NCBI GenBank assembly: GCA_964023275.1
Contig: OZ029927.1
Location: forward strand, 12,689,226-12,753,225
Direction: 5' to 3'
Length of the DNA: 64,000 bases
Source of the DNA: Norana najaformis
Lineage: Eukaryota; Annelida; Clitellata; Crassiclitellata; Hormogastridae
Below are positions 1-53,871 of this stretch, piece by piece; position 1 is the stretch's first letter, and each line of letters begins with the position of its first letter. Position numbers and translations under genes: made by a program. Under the pieces are notes generated by a model. The model did no database searches and was not told where the DNA came from. It saw only the letters and a list, made by a program, of their open reading frames with translations.

Positions 1-278
1 AGAAAGGCTTGTCGACTGATAACGCCATAACCGGAGCCGGGGTTGGATGAACTCGATTAGCTCCAGCCGAATCGGAAGGCATGCCATCTGGAAAAGGTCG
101 GACAAATTACATGAACACCATGCATGGCAGCAAATGTATTGTTTTACATATTTCTTTGTAAATATTTACATATTTCTAGCGCTTTAGTGGCTGTTCTTGA
201 AGAAATTTCCCGATATTAAAAATTCTATGCGATATTCTGTTAATGATGCAATGAAATTCAATGACAACCATTAGTAAA
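1..278. other. Unique-looking left edge
   Basis: No exon, repeat or RNA was recognised. The anosmin gene presumably continues through here in minus orientation. Confidence 0.4.
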
Positions 279-1661
279 GTTGTCAAATTCATCCACAAAC
301 ATCCGTCTATTTACCGCAACAGCAAAACGCCCCACAGTTGTCAAATTCAACCACAAACATTCGTCTATTTACCCAACAGTAAGAACGCCCCACAGTTGTC
401 AAATTCAACCACAAACATCCGTCTATTTACCCCAACAGCAAGAACACCCCACAGTTGTCAAATTCAACCACAAACATCCGTCTATTTACCCCAACAGTAA
501 GAATGTCCCACAGTTGTCAAATTCAACCACAAACATCCGTCTATTTACCCCAACAGTAAGAACGCCCCACAGTTGTCAAATTCAACCACAAGCATCCGTC
601 TATTTACCCCAACTGCAAGAACGCCCCACAGTTGTCAAATTCAACCACAAACATTCGTCTGTTTACCCAAACAGCAAGAACGTCCCACAGTTGTCAAATT
701 CAACCACAAACATCCGTCTATTTACGCCAACAGTAAGAACGCCCCACAGTTGTCAAATTCAACCACAAACATCCGTCTATTTACCCCAACAGTAAGAACG
801 CCCCACAGTTGTCAAATTCAACCACAAACATCCGTCTATTTACCCCAACAGCAAGAACACCCCACAGTTGTCAAATTCAACCACAAACATCCGTCTATTT
901 ACCCCAACAGTAAGAATGTCCCACAGTTGTCAAATTCAACCACAAACATCCGTCTATTTACCCCAACTGCAAGAACGCCCCACAGTTGTCAAATTCAACC
1001 ACAAGCATCCGTCTATTTACCCCAACTGCAAGAACGCCCCACAGTTGTCAAATTCAACCACAAACATTCGTCTGTTTACCCAAACAGCAAGAACGTCCCA
1101 CAGTTGTCAAATTCAACCACAAACATCCGTCTATTTACGCCAACAGTAAGAACGCCCCACAGTTGTCAAATTCAACCACAAACATCCGTCTATTTACCCC
1201 AACAGTAAGAACGCCCCACAGTTGTCAAATTCAACCACAAACATCCGTCTATTTACCCCAACAGCAAGAACACCCCACAGTTGTCAAATTCAACCACAAA
1301 CATCCGTCTATTTACCCCAACAGTAAGAACGCCCCACAGTTGTCAAATTCAACCACAAACATCCGTCTATTTACCCCAACTGCAAGAACGCCCCACAGTT
1401 GTCAAATTCAACCACAAACATTCGTCTGTTTACCCCAACAGCAAGAACGTCCCACAGTTGTCAAATTCAACCACAAACATCCGTCTATTTACCCCAACAG
1501 TAAGAACGCCCCACAGTTGTCAAATTCAACCACAAACATCCGTCTATTTACCCCAACAGTAAGAACGCCCCACAGTTGTCAAATTCAACCACAAACATAC
1601 GTCTATTTACCCCAACAGTAAGAACGCCCCACAGTTGTCAAATTCGACCACAAACATAAGC
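279..1661 (+). repeat. 59-bp minisatellite, about 24 copies, with 413-bp higher-order period
   Basis: The unit contains AGTTGTCAAATTCAACCAC, then ACATCCGTCTATTTACC and CAACAGTAAGAACG. Most units are 58-59 bp. Variant units (AGCATCC, ACATTCG, GTTTACCCAAAC) recur seven units apart, so a block of about 413 bp has itself been duplicated. Because 59 is not a multiple of three, all plus frames stay open for long stretches, giving spurious Gln/Thr/Ser-rich proteins. Confidence 0.95.
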
Positions 1662-1935
1662 CATATGATCAATCCCTTCTGCAAAACTAAGACCCACAGT
1701 AAGAATGTGCGAGTTTTTGAGCGACGCGGCAACCTTCTGACTGTAAAGGCCAGCTTGTCAGCGGGGATTTGCCCCAATTGCCTCGGGCTTCCGTCTGTAA
1801 GCTGATGGAAATCCAATCGTCTCCGACGGATCTTCGTGTAACGGCTGCTGAGGCAAGTGGCTGATCTCAGGTGCCATCTTGTCACTTAGTTCTTATTTGT
1901 GCCATATTTTGCCTTAACTGAAATTATGCTGGCAC
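1662..1935. other. Non-repetitive spacer with a weak exon-like stretch
   Basis: Moderate GC content. On the minus strand 1855-1731 an AG-bounded stretch can be read in the phase required after anosmin exon 9, but its donor (GTTGCC) is poor and the peptide does not resemble FnIII-3. It is not called an exon. Confidence 0.3.
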
Positions 1936-2253
1936 GGATGGATTGGTTGATGGATGGGTGTGTATGCATGGATGGATGGATGAATGCATGGACGGGTTGA
2001 TGGATGGATGGGTTGGATGGATGGATGGATGGATGGATGGGTTAGATGGATGGATGGGTTGGATGGATGGATGGATGGGTTGGATGTATGGATGGATGGA
2101 TGGATGGACGGACGGATGAACGCATGCATGGATTGGTTGATGGATGGATTGATGCATGCATGGTTGGATGCATGGAGGATGCATGGATGGACGAATGGAT
2201 GGACAGGAGTAGTGGGTGAATGATTTGGTGGATGAAGAACGGATGAATGAAAG
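1936..2253 (+). repeat. (ATGG) tetranucleotide array with interruptions
   Basis: Imperfect GGATGGATGGAT array with TTGG and TGCA variants. Open frames on both strands here (WMDGWMDG or HPSIHPSI) are repeat translations. Confidence 0.95.
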
Positions 2254-2515
2254 TCAGGCCCGAGATGGAAAGATCTTGTGTCTCGCCACTGAGTATAGCT
2301 GAATAATCCTCTCCGATTACCATAGCAACATGTTCCGAAGTGCTCCGACGATTTTCTCCAGCCTTCAAAGGGCGCCTAATTACAGCGATTATAGAAAATT
2401 TGCCCCAGACTCTGGACTTTCTCCAAAACGACGGCAAGGAAAAGGCTAAACTGACTGGAAAAATTGAAGCATCTTATGAAAAAAGCTGATTCTAGAAGTG
2501 ATGATGAAGTCTCAC
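2254..2515. other. Intron sequence after anosmin exon 9
   Basis: A good acceptor-like site (CTGTAATTAG) lies on the minus strand at about 2380, but the phase from exon 9 runs into a stop. No FnIII-3 exon could be supported. Confidence 0.4.
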
Positions 2516-43914
<41,399 letters not shown>

Positions 43915-44682
43915 TCTGACGACCCTAACTCCAATGAGTACATCGTTTCTCCAGTCGCATCAAGTATGCTAATCACGATCGTCAAGTATGTAACAACTCC
44001 AGACCGGCTGCACATGTTCAGCAAAGCTGTTCACTGGACGATATGTTGGTCTTTCTCGGTTGCTTCTTTCGCCTACAGCACGTGTGCAGTATATACCTTG
44101 CTGGGCTCATATATGCGACCACGCCCGCGGCTCTTCACACCACACCACAGCGTCAGCGGATGATCGCTGCCTTTATAGAAATCGCCGCCAGATGAGTCGG
44201 CAGGTGTCGCTAGCGCCGTCGAAGCGCCATCTGATGACGCGCAGGGGAGCTACAACGCAGGCAGGCGGTGCGCGGCGCCTTGGCTTACAACGGCCGTTGG
44301 TAGCTTCTAACTCGCTGTTATGTAGACAGAACGTAACGTAAATCGGTTTTTCTGGATAAAGTGGTAGCGTAATTAGCATACAAATCGGCTGAACACGGCA
44401 ACGCTGATAAAATCATTTGCCTGACTGGGTCGAAATAATTTCTAGAAACTGTATAGTGTGGCGCTAGGCTGTATAAATTAAATACATGTTGAATTAACAT
44501 GATTTAGGTTTGCTCCAGGCGCTGCATTTCCATCTGAGGGCACGGTAATGGAGCGTCTAAATAATATACATCATGGTAACGAGTGTTTCGAGCTGCGATT
44601 TTATATTCTAATGCAATGGAGGGGAATACGATGTGGGCAGAAGCAAATACATACTGGGAAACGCATCCTAGTGTATATAAAA

Positions 44683-44945
44683 TCGTAATCGTAATCTCGA
44701 GATTTCTACCGTGCCCAACGCAAGCAAAGTCGCGGGAACCAGCTTATTCACAGGCGCTCAGTCAAAACAAAATCGATAGGCAAAAGGGTTCTGTTCCAGG
44801 TCAATATCCAGGAGTCAGGCAGTCAGTCGGACGGCTACGGTGGATGGTGTTTGAAACTGAAGCGAGAAGAGAGATAAGGGGAAGAGGAAGAATCAGGATA
44901 AGATTTTTGGAAAAGAAATGTTTTCAGTCTTGAGTGAAAGACCAG
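44683..44945 (-). mobile_element. LINE 3' end, (CGATTA)-tailed family
   Basis: The minus strand reads TTTCACTCAAGACTGAAAAC (FHSRLKTFLF), then SYPDSSSSPYLS, the CTGACTGCCTGACTC microsatellite core and a CTTGAGCGCCTGTGAATAAG-like 3' UTR, ending in (CGATTA). The best preserved C-terminus of this family here. Confidence 0.85.
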
Positions 44946-45466
44946 CGCAGAAACTGAAAGAGGTTAAGTGTTGGTGAGTTCGTATGAAATGAACCAGTGG
45001 TTTTTTCCACTGTGGGGTGTAGCTGTTCTCGCGATTCCCAGGCGAGAAGTGACAGCATGTTCATATCCTTATCGGGCGCAATTGTCTCTCAAAAAGTAAA
45101 CAGTTAGAACGTAGCAATGTAAATGTCACTTAGATGTTAACCTATTAAAATGAGTTGAAATAGACTTAAACAAAACAGTAATTACTAACAATTAATTAAT
45201 CACTGTAGTAAATAAAGCATAACATATAAGTACTGCTAAAAATTATGAACAAGTATACAGAGTATTTTCAATAGTATTTCGAAAAAGCTTTTTCAAAATA
45301 GTATTTATTTTATTTTCCAGATTACTTCTTGAAAATGTTTTAGTTTATATTTTCGAAATACTTTTAAAAAGTACTTTGAACATCGCTAGATGTAGGGCTT
45401 GTAGGCTTCAAGTTTTCGTAGATGGCCTACTATAAGTTCATTTAAAAATATTATGAGACTATGGAC

Positions 45467-45700
45467 ATTCTGGATTATTATTGTAATCTATGACGTATAC
45501 TATCATAATCAATGACGTATATTATAATATATATATATGTAATTATATAATATTATAATTATAAGACAATGGATCACATTCTGGATTATTATTGTAATCG
45601 ATGATGTATGCAATTATATCTATGACGTATACAATTATAATCTATGACGTCTATTATAACCTATGACGTATACAATTGATGTCATCTGACATTTGACGTT
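45467..45700. promoter_or_regulatory. Cluster of six TGACGT motifs in a duplicated segment
   Basis: TGACGT starts at 45491, 45513, 45623, 45645, 45664 and 45694. The segment CATTCTGGATTATTATTG occurs twice 110 bp apart, so part of the cluster arose by duplication. TGACGT is the half-site bound by CREB/ATF-type bZIP factors. Function is not shown. Confidence 0.4.
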
Positions 45701-45756
45701 TCATATTGTTGTAACAAGACCTCTTACGTAGACGATTTTAATTACTGTTTGGCTGT

Positions 45757-45885
45757 AGTTCAAAGGAAAAGCATTTTGGAATAGAACTCGTTTATGCTTA
45801 GTTCAAAAGGAAAAGCATTTTGGAATTCGTTTACGCTTAGTTCACAGGAAAAGCGTTTTGGAATATAATTCGTGAAGGCTTAATT
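45757..45885 (+). repeat. Threefold repeat of about 40 bp
   Basis: AGTTCAAAGGAAAAGCATTT, then TGGAATAGAACTCGTTTATG, repeated three times with small changes. Confidence 0.85.
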
Positions 45886-46348
45886 CGTTTCTAACAAAAG
45901 GTACGTAGTGTTCAGGTGTGAATTATCGAACATCGAATGGCTTATTGCAAGGTAAACTAATCATAACCATATACGTTGCGTGACCTCAGAACATTTTTAT
46001 ATATTGCTATGTCGAAATTTTGGTTTGGCGCATAACGTGTATCATATCATAGCAGTATGACTTTCAAGACATCAATTCGGCTTAGAATATTGTACTAAGT
46101 TGGTAATTAATAACGAAATAAACAACTAATAACGAATCAACGACTATTTTGTGTAGGGCTATATCTGCAGTCTATGCATAACAGATTTAAAAATTATCAC
46201 GATCATCAACATCGTCCTCAGCATCATCAGCAACAGCAGCAAAACAACATCAATATGACCATCACCTATCGGTGATGCGAGCCATATGGCTATAACGCAT
46301 GTGTGTGTATGAATAAGCAACCTTTCTCCTGCATTCTTGTGCATGCAG

Positions 46349-46499
46349 TGGTGATGAAGCGTGGAGATGGAACGGAGGATATGGAAGAGATTGCCGCTAT
46401 GGAAGCGGAACTCATCCAGACCCAGACCAACTACCGTAAGCTATCGGAACACTTCGATTCTTACAAAGAGGAAATGCACACGGCCCTCTGTAAACAAAA
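46349..46499 (+). CDS. ODAD-family exon 1 (first coding exon seen)
   Basis: Residues 1-48 plus two bases. The acceptor CATGCAG is followed by an in-frame ATG at 46354 (MKRGDGTEDMEEIAAME). The exon ends LCKQ plus AA before a GTAGGT donor. The AA joins T of the next exon to encode Asn. The open frame upstream (from 46303) has no family likeness, so 46354 is the best visible start. A short coding exon further upstream is not excluded. Confidence 0.82.
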
Positions 46500-47808
46500 G
46501 TAGGTCATCTGCTTATCAGAATGATGCATACATAAGCCTAGATCATGTGGCGTGTTAAAAAATGCGTTACTTAGAGTACTGGCCTAGTTAGCTACATCGG
46601 TAAGTGCGTACGCCAAGGAAGCCTCGGTGCGTGAGGATCCCAGGTTCGCGTCCCGGTCGTGGCTTATTTCGGAGATTTGAATCTCGGGCTAGCACGGTCC
46701 CTGCACGGGGACCTTAAATGGCGTGTAGCGATGGTGAAGGATCTCACCCGATAGGGTCTAGGCCATACATACGGTCGCTATAGAAAAACGCGTACAATTT
46801 ACAATTTTTTATTCGTAAAGATCTTTGGCGATGCTCAGAATATTCGCTTACTTACCATGATTTTTTCTTACTGAAGCTTACCTTGTACAGGAAATGATAC
46901 AGAGTCAATTAAGTCATCAGATAAGATTGGTAACTAATGCGCGACAATTAAGCCTATCTGACCCTTCATACGAACTCACCAGCACTTCACCTTCTGCAGT
47001 TTCTAAGGTCTTTCGCTCAAAACCGAAAGCACTCCTCTTTCACAAATCCTATCCTGATTCTACCTCTTCTCCTTATCTCACTTTCCAGATCAATTCCAAG
47101 CACCATCCTCCATAGCCGTCTGACTGTCTGTCTGCCTGACTCTTGGATCTAGACCTGGAACTGAGCTCTTCCTGCCTATCGACTTTGTTTTTTGAGCGCC
47201 TGTGAATAAGCTGGTTCCCGCGACTTAGCTGTCGTTGGACGCTGTAAAATCTCGAGCTTACGATTACGATTAAGATGTCGACACATCTGTACAGCTAAAT
47301 CGACGTAACAGAATCTGATAAGCAAGATATCTTATTTCTTAACAGCATGCTAACCAGCGGATTATTTATTTACCTTCCAAGACGCATTGCAAGCCAAACG
47401 GTGGTTCTTCAACGTCTTCAAGATAAAACAAACTTAATCTTGATAGAAGCTCGGATAGTCCAACAAACGACTGAAGTGCTTCGAAACAGCTGTTGACTTT
47501 GAAAAGAGAACTCTTATTTTGAGATAGAGCGACGTAGGCCTATCTGATAACATCATTAATGTCTGGATGCATATGTAGAGCATATTATTGTTATTATTAA
47601 TATTAATATTATTGTTATTACTACTACTGCTGCTGCTACTACTACTACTACTATTATTAATAATAATAATAATTATAATAATAGTAATATAATAAAAATA
47701 ATAACCACAACAACAACAAAAACAACAACAACAATAAAAAAATAATAATAATAAAAAATTATTATTATTATTATTATTAATACGAAAAATGACAGTAGTA
47801 GTAGTAGT

Positions 47809-47840
<32 letters not shown>

Positions 47841-50800
47841 TAGTAAGGCTATTATAATAAGTAGTTTTATGAAGCGCAAGATTTTTAAATAATCACTGCA
47901 AATGCTCTCATATGGAATAGGCGTAAGGTTTATTCAGTGTTTTCCACTGTTTGTCCAGTGATACCATAAACAGCCTGGAGCGAGAGAGGAAGGATTTGGA
48001 TTGCATGCTGGGTAATCTCGATTCCCCCGTCTTGAAGGCGAAATCGAAGCGTCAGACGGAACAGCTGACAGCACTCCTGAACAACCTCAAGGGCTGCAGA
48101 CAGGAGATCCTAGACGAACTGGAACGGCTACGAAAGTTCAACTTGGAGGTAACTTCACTTTCGTTGCTGTAAGGGGTTAAACGATCCTGAGTAGGCTTAC
48201 ACTAAGCTTAGCCTAACTCTCGCTTTGGTTAAATATTTTATGCCTGCGATTTACTACATACCTATATTTGGGCCTAAAATAGACCCAGTCTACTTCAGTG
48301 ATAGATCTGTCATTATTGAGTCTAATTTTCTGGAAGCAGGCCTAATCGAGTCAGAAGTTTTGCAGATTCAACAATGGATAAAGTAACAGTTTAGTTTTAT
48401 TGCGCCAGTTTTTAATGTGTCGAAATATAATTTACTCCGTTCAAATAGGCCTTCCTATATTAAAGTCCCTTTATATATAGACTATTTTGTGGCACTGGTG
48501 TGTTTTTCGTCCTGATGATTATTTTCGATGCGCAAATTCGTCCGTAATGTTTTCATATATCGCCATAAATATGGGCGCTTTAGAAGTTGGTTATTCAAAC
48601 AACTAGATTACATCAAGAAATTGGGCTGAGTTTTGCGACGACCTACGTGCCATTTATCCTAAAACGTGCGAAGTTCTGATGGCAGATATCTATAGCATCT
48701 TCGCTCAAACGTCAAAGTTGCAGCATACCTTTGCTCTAATGTCAGCTGCAGCATCTTTTCTCGGGTTCTGGTACCGTTGACGTTGTTGACGATCTTCACG
48801 ATTAATCTTCGTCGGTCTAAGACCCTTGAAAACACGCTTAGAAGAAACCGCTAGTATACCGAGACATTTGTGGAGCAACTGGATGTTCGTGGCCACCTAC
48901 TTTCTGCATATCAGACACGCTATCGTTTCCTAGACCCAGACACTGGTCGAGCATAGTACATTGCTGAACGAGGCACGTAACAAATGGCGACCACACGTCG
49001 TGTCTAAATTCCTGAGAATATTGCATTTTTCTCTTACTGCTTGGAAGACGGAGTGTGATCGAACTCCAGGCTGCGATCCGTGTTTTGCAGCTTAGGTTGG
49101 AGATCCAGGAATGGGAGCTAAATATAACTGGAAAATGTATCTTCAATAGGAGATAGCCTGAACCAGCCGGGGAAGACCTCCAATACCCTGCACATCGCGC
49201 CCTGCATGCAATAGTGGAGTATTCAGTGGCGAAGTTAGCTATATGCGCGGGGGGCTGTTCGTCCTTCCCGCCCCTCTTGGTTATATGCCTGCGCCCCTCA
49301 GAACAGACCCGTGCACGTTGGACTGCCAGAATGTGGCGCACTTCTGGAAATGGTCTTGATTGATTGATTTTGATTGAATGACTCTTTTATTGATCTCAAA
49401 TTCAGCATCTCAGGTTACACATAAAACGTACAGTTTTCCAGGATACCAAAGGCAAACCCAGAAGGGATCAAGGTTCCACTTAAATAGGTTCGCCTTTTAA
49501 CATCGATCACGTTATAAGATAACTTGCCCCTCCCCACGCAAGCAATCCTGGAGCCGGCACTGGGAATATTCTAAACATACCACGATAGTCTTCTGCTGGT
49601 ACGTCTATTATTTTTAAGTTTCTTTGATTCATGAAGCAGATGCTAAACAGCAGCTATTCGTGTTTTACGCCTCCGGCTCGACCTTTTCCTGAACCCGTCA
49701 CGATCATTCCTTTTCCCATCTCCTTTTCCTTTTTCCTCGTTAACGCGACATCGTTTGTCCACATAACCAGCTGACGCAACTCCATCTACCGTCTACTCGT
49801 ATATGCGGCGCTTGGCTCTTCAACCAAATAGACGCCTACATTCTTGAATGTAGGCCCCAACAGTCTGACTCCCCAAAAAAGCAGAAGTGAGTTTTTAGGG
49901 GTAAATTATTGCGGCCAGTTGCTGGATTAACTTTGAAGGTAACAGTGTAACTGTTTGATTGCAACCATGTGTGCTGCTCCGCTGTTGTGTTATAGCCCCA
50001 GTACAGGGGCTTCGTTCCCTTTGAGTTGGGGGCATGTACAGTGTCACCTAATGTTTTGGCAGATGGCATAAAACGACTGTCCCCATAATTTTTCATGCAT
50101 TAGACACTGCTTCTCTGGTTAATTAACGTAATAAGCGTAAAATAGTAACGATAATAGGTCTAATACTAAAAGGCCTAATACCAATAGGCCTAATAATAAT
50201 AATGAATATGGCATACAGATGTGACATCACAGCAACTCAATTTATTTTGTAAGGAAATAAAAGCCGTAATGAGCGAATATGTTTATGAATGTTGGAAACG
50301 GATCGCCCCCGCTACCCATGCAGTAGTATCTGATTTGAACAGGCATGACTTTTGACTGTGTAATACGCCGTTAATCGCTGTAGGTGTAAGAGGTGCGTGA
50401 GGTACGCGGTGTTGTATCTGTGTCATAAAAATTTGCATTTTCACATTAATACTCTTCATGGGTGAGAACTATCGCAGGCGATGCTTGACAGATTAACAGT
50501 GATGAATTTCGAACTTGACCTCGCCATTAAATTCCGTTGATGTAACCAGCTGGAAATGATTTATCCAGGTCGACGAAGTGGAGGAAAAGCTGGCAGCCAA
50601 GAGGAAGGACTATGGAGGCAGCTTCGGAATCTTTGAGCGGAGAGTTGTGCTTCAGAGACGTCTGATGAGGCTGGAAAATCAACACTACCACGTAAGACAA
50701 CCAGCCAGACGGATCGTAAAGAAGACAGTCAGACATACACATATACATACACATACATTCATACACATACATACATACACAAACATACATACACATACAT

Positions 50801-53800
50801 ACATACATACATACATTCATGCATGTATATATGTATGTGTGTATATCTCTATGCACATATGTAGTATGTACACACACCAATCATGTATGAATGCATACAT
50901 GCATCCATGCATGTATGTATATCTGCATGTATGTATGTATGTAATTATTTATGCAAGTAAGTATGAATGTATGTATGTATGTATGTATGTATGTCAGCCA
51001 GTCACTGTTTGCTGCTTAGTGATTAATTAATTAACTTATTAATTAGGTTAATTAATATTAGGTCTACTGAAGAATATTTTTCTAATTCACGATCATTAGA
51101 CTATGGGCAAATAATAACATCAATATGATTAAATACTAGAAATCTTCAACGATACCTAAAAATGGAGATTCGCTACAGTTTTCCAAATTTCCATGTCAGA
51201 CGCTGTCATTCACCGTCTGCCTGTTAACCTCCCTGACGTTTGCATCTGGACTTGGATCCGAACCTGACCACACCTGCTCCACCGATTACGGGTTTTGACT
51301 AAGCGCCTGTTAAAATAATCTGAATCCAACGACTTAGTGTTTTGGGCGCTGAAGAAATCCTGAGATTGCGATTATGATCAGCTTACATAGCAATTAACTT
51401 CTAGGCTTTTTACACTTCGCGATCTGACTTCTAACCCTCGTCGTTCTGACTTTTTTCGAGACAGGTGTCGGTTGCTTTTAATTCGGTTCTGAAAGCCAAC
51501 CGTACTCTTCGCGAAAGAATAACAAACCTTCGTTGCGAGCGACGCATGTTTGACAAGATCTACAAGCGTCTTGCAGACCAACTAAACGCCTGCAAACAGC
51601 AGAAGGCGGCAACGCTGATCGTTTCGAACATGGCACTAGAACAGAGGTATGGAAAAACAACACAAGCGGACGGTCGACCCTGGGCAGGAAGCGCCTCGCT
51701 TCTGTACTTTGATCGCCGATTGAGGGGAGGCTTTCAGAAACGGATGCCAGCCAATTTTAAAATGAAAGGGCTGCCCGTGTTGCGTTGCTGTTGAACTGGA
51801 ATGTGATATGATAGGGAGAATAACTTGCTGGTCAGATATTTTCACGCTCCTTACTGATTTATGGAAAGCATATGCAGCATAAGAAGGGCTTGAGAATGTG
51901 TATATTATAGGCTGCGATGTGCATATTATACAGGTAGGCTCTGCTTTATGTAAACTCGGTGAAGACATCTGTTATCGGTTGACCCTCATTAGGGCATACT
52001 TAAACTAGCAAAGGCGTGTTGATGATGCCGGGGAAGATGAGAGCCAAAAGGTGGGTAAGGTAAGACTATACCGTACTTTACCTCAGGAGTATCAAAATAG
52101 GACAGTAGAAAACTGAGTAAGAAGTCAACGACGATCAACAGAAGAAGGGAGGATTAATTATGAAAACAAGCACTGTGGGATCAGAGAGTTGAGGAAAATT
52201 TTACTTGGTGTAGGTATCAAGGATTATTTTGACCGAAAAGTACTTCCTTTTTAGTCGTAAACCTTTTGCCTGTTTTTTAAACCAATTTGCTGTCGTTTGA
52301 CCCTCTGCGTCCTTTTCTTTTCGCTGACGTTTACCTCTACGAATTAAAACTTTCATCTGTTTAAAATAATAATGCGAAAGTAGGGCGTTATCTATGAACT
52401 AGCCTCTCGCGTATAGCATCTGCTAGTTTGGCAAAATATTTCTTATAGGGAAATCCTGAGTTGTTTTCCGTTAACCACGGGCCAGCTGGAACACGCACGC
52501 ACGCGTCTAAGGCTATTATTATATAGCGGCACGGTGGTCTACTGGTAACGCGTTTGGTCAATGATCATGCGGTTGAGGGTTCGACTCCGTGTAACGACCC
52601 TGGGCAAGTTGTTTGCGCACACCGTGCCTCTGTCACCAAGCAGCGTAATTTGGTACCGGCGTAAAGTGGGAAGTAAACTGCAAGTCCTGCGATGCGCTGG
52701 TCCCGTGTCCATGACCTTGGAGTTCGTCAATTGCCGCCGAAGGGCCAAGAAAAGGAGATGAGCGCCTCCCCCACTTGTTGGACATGAGATACTTTACTTT
52801 GAACGTGGATTCGTGAATGTTGTAGGCACGAGGCGCAGAGTAAGATTCAGGCGTTGAAGGAACGAAACGAAAAAGAACAGCAGACATTTGAGACAACGAT
52901 GCGCATCTTGGAACGATCGATGCGGAACGAGGCCAAGCTGAGCGAATTCATGACCGTTAAGTTCAACGAAAGGCAGGAGTTCAAGGCCGAAGAAGCTTCC
53001 AAGAGGGACAAAGGTCAGCCAACTTCAACATAAGGAAACTTACAGTGTATCTTACTTTATTGCCTACAACATTCACGAATTTAAAGTTTAAAGTATTTCA
53101 TATCCCACAAGTGAGACGCAGGGGAGTCACTAGTCTTCTTTTCTTGGCCCTTAAGCCGGCAATAAACGAATCCCAAGGTCTTGGACAAGGGGCCAGTGCA
53201 TCGCAGGACTTGCAATTTACTTCTCAGCTTACTCCGGTACGAGATTACCTGACCTAAAGTTGTATTACCTAGATTACTCTCCCATACTTTTACTGTCGGT
53301 AACGCTGTCTGACTCTCTTACTTTGTGACTCGTACTTCAGCCATCCGTGCTGCGCTCGAGGCAGACAAGAGGACGCTGAACCAGTTCAAGGAAGCCTTCG
53401 AGTGCATTCAGGAGGTATCGGACGAAAAGGAAGTGGACAGCATGGTCAAGAGCTTTTCGACGAAGGAGGCGGAGAATTTCGCTCTGTTCAACTACATCAC
53501 TGAACTCGACGGACAGATCGAGGCTCTTCAGGAGGAGCTCGGCGTCGTTCGCAAAGACATCACGCAGCTTCAGAAGCTGGAGGAAGAAGAGGTGAAACAA
53601 CACGAACAGACGATGGCCACACTCGAAGTAAGCCAGTCTATGTATGTATGTATGTATATATGTATGGATGTATGCATGCATGCATGTTTGTATTGTATGT
53701 ATGTATGTATGTATGCATGTATGTATATATGTATGCATGTATGTATGTATGTATGTATGTATGTATGTATGTATGTATGTATGCATGCATGTATATATGT

Positions 53801-53839
53801 ATGTATGTATATATGTATGTATGTATGTATGCATGTATG

Positions 53840-53871
<32 letters not shown>

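Larger units (their letters stand above)
44341..46348. promoter_or_regulatory. Divergent intergenic region between anosmin and ODAD-family gene
   Basis: Contains a LINE end (44683-44945), a TGACGT cluster (45491-45699) and a threefold 40-bp repeat (45757-45885). The promoter or 5' exon of the ODAD-family gene should lie here. No X-box (RFX site) was found by eye. Confidence 0.4.

Noticed and set aside
279..1661. Long plus-strand open frames (up to 211 codons) rich in Gln, Ser and Thr
   Set aside because: They are translations of a 59-bp minisatellite in rotating frames, with no start context, splice sites or domain.
279..1661. CRISPR array
   Set aside because: Units are contiguous 59-bp tandem repeats with no unique spacers, in animal DNA.
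1731..1855. Possible anosmin FnIII-3 exon on the minus strand
   Set aside because: The phase is right and the frame open, but the donor is GTTGCC and the peptide lacks the FnIII-3 motifs.
2254..2437. Minus-strand stretch reading SAILSGETQDLSISGL, FnIII-like by eye
   Set aside because: No in-phase acceptor after exon 9 and no GT donor where the similarity ends.
48838..49341. 167-codon minus-strand frame in ODAD intron 2
   Set aside because: No recognisable domain or splice context. Left as intron.
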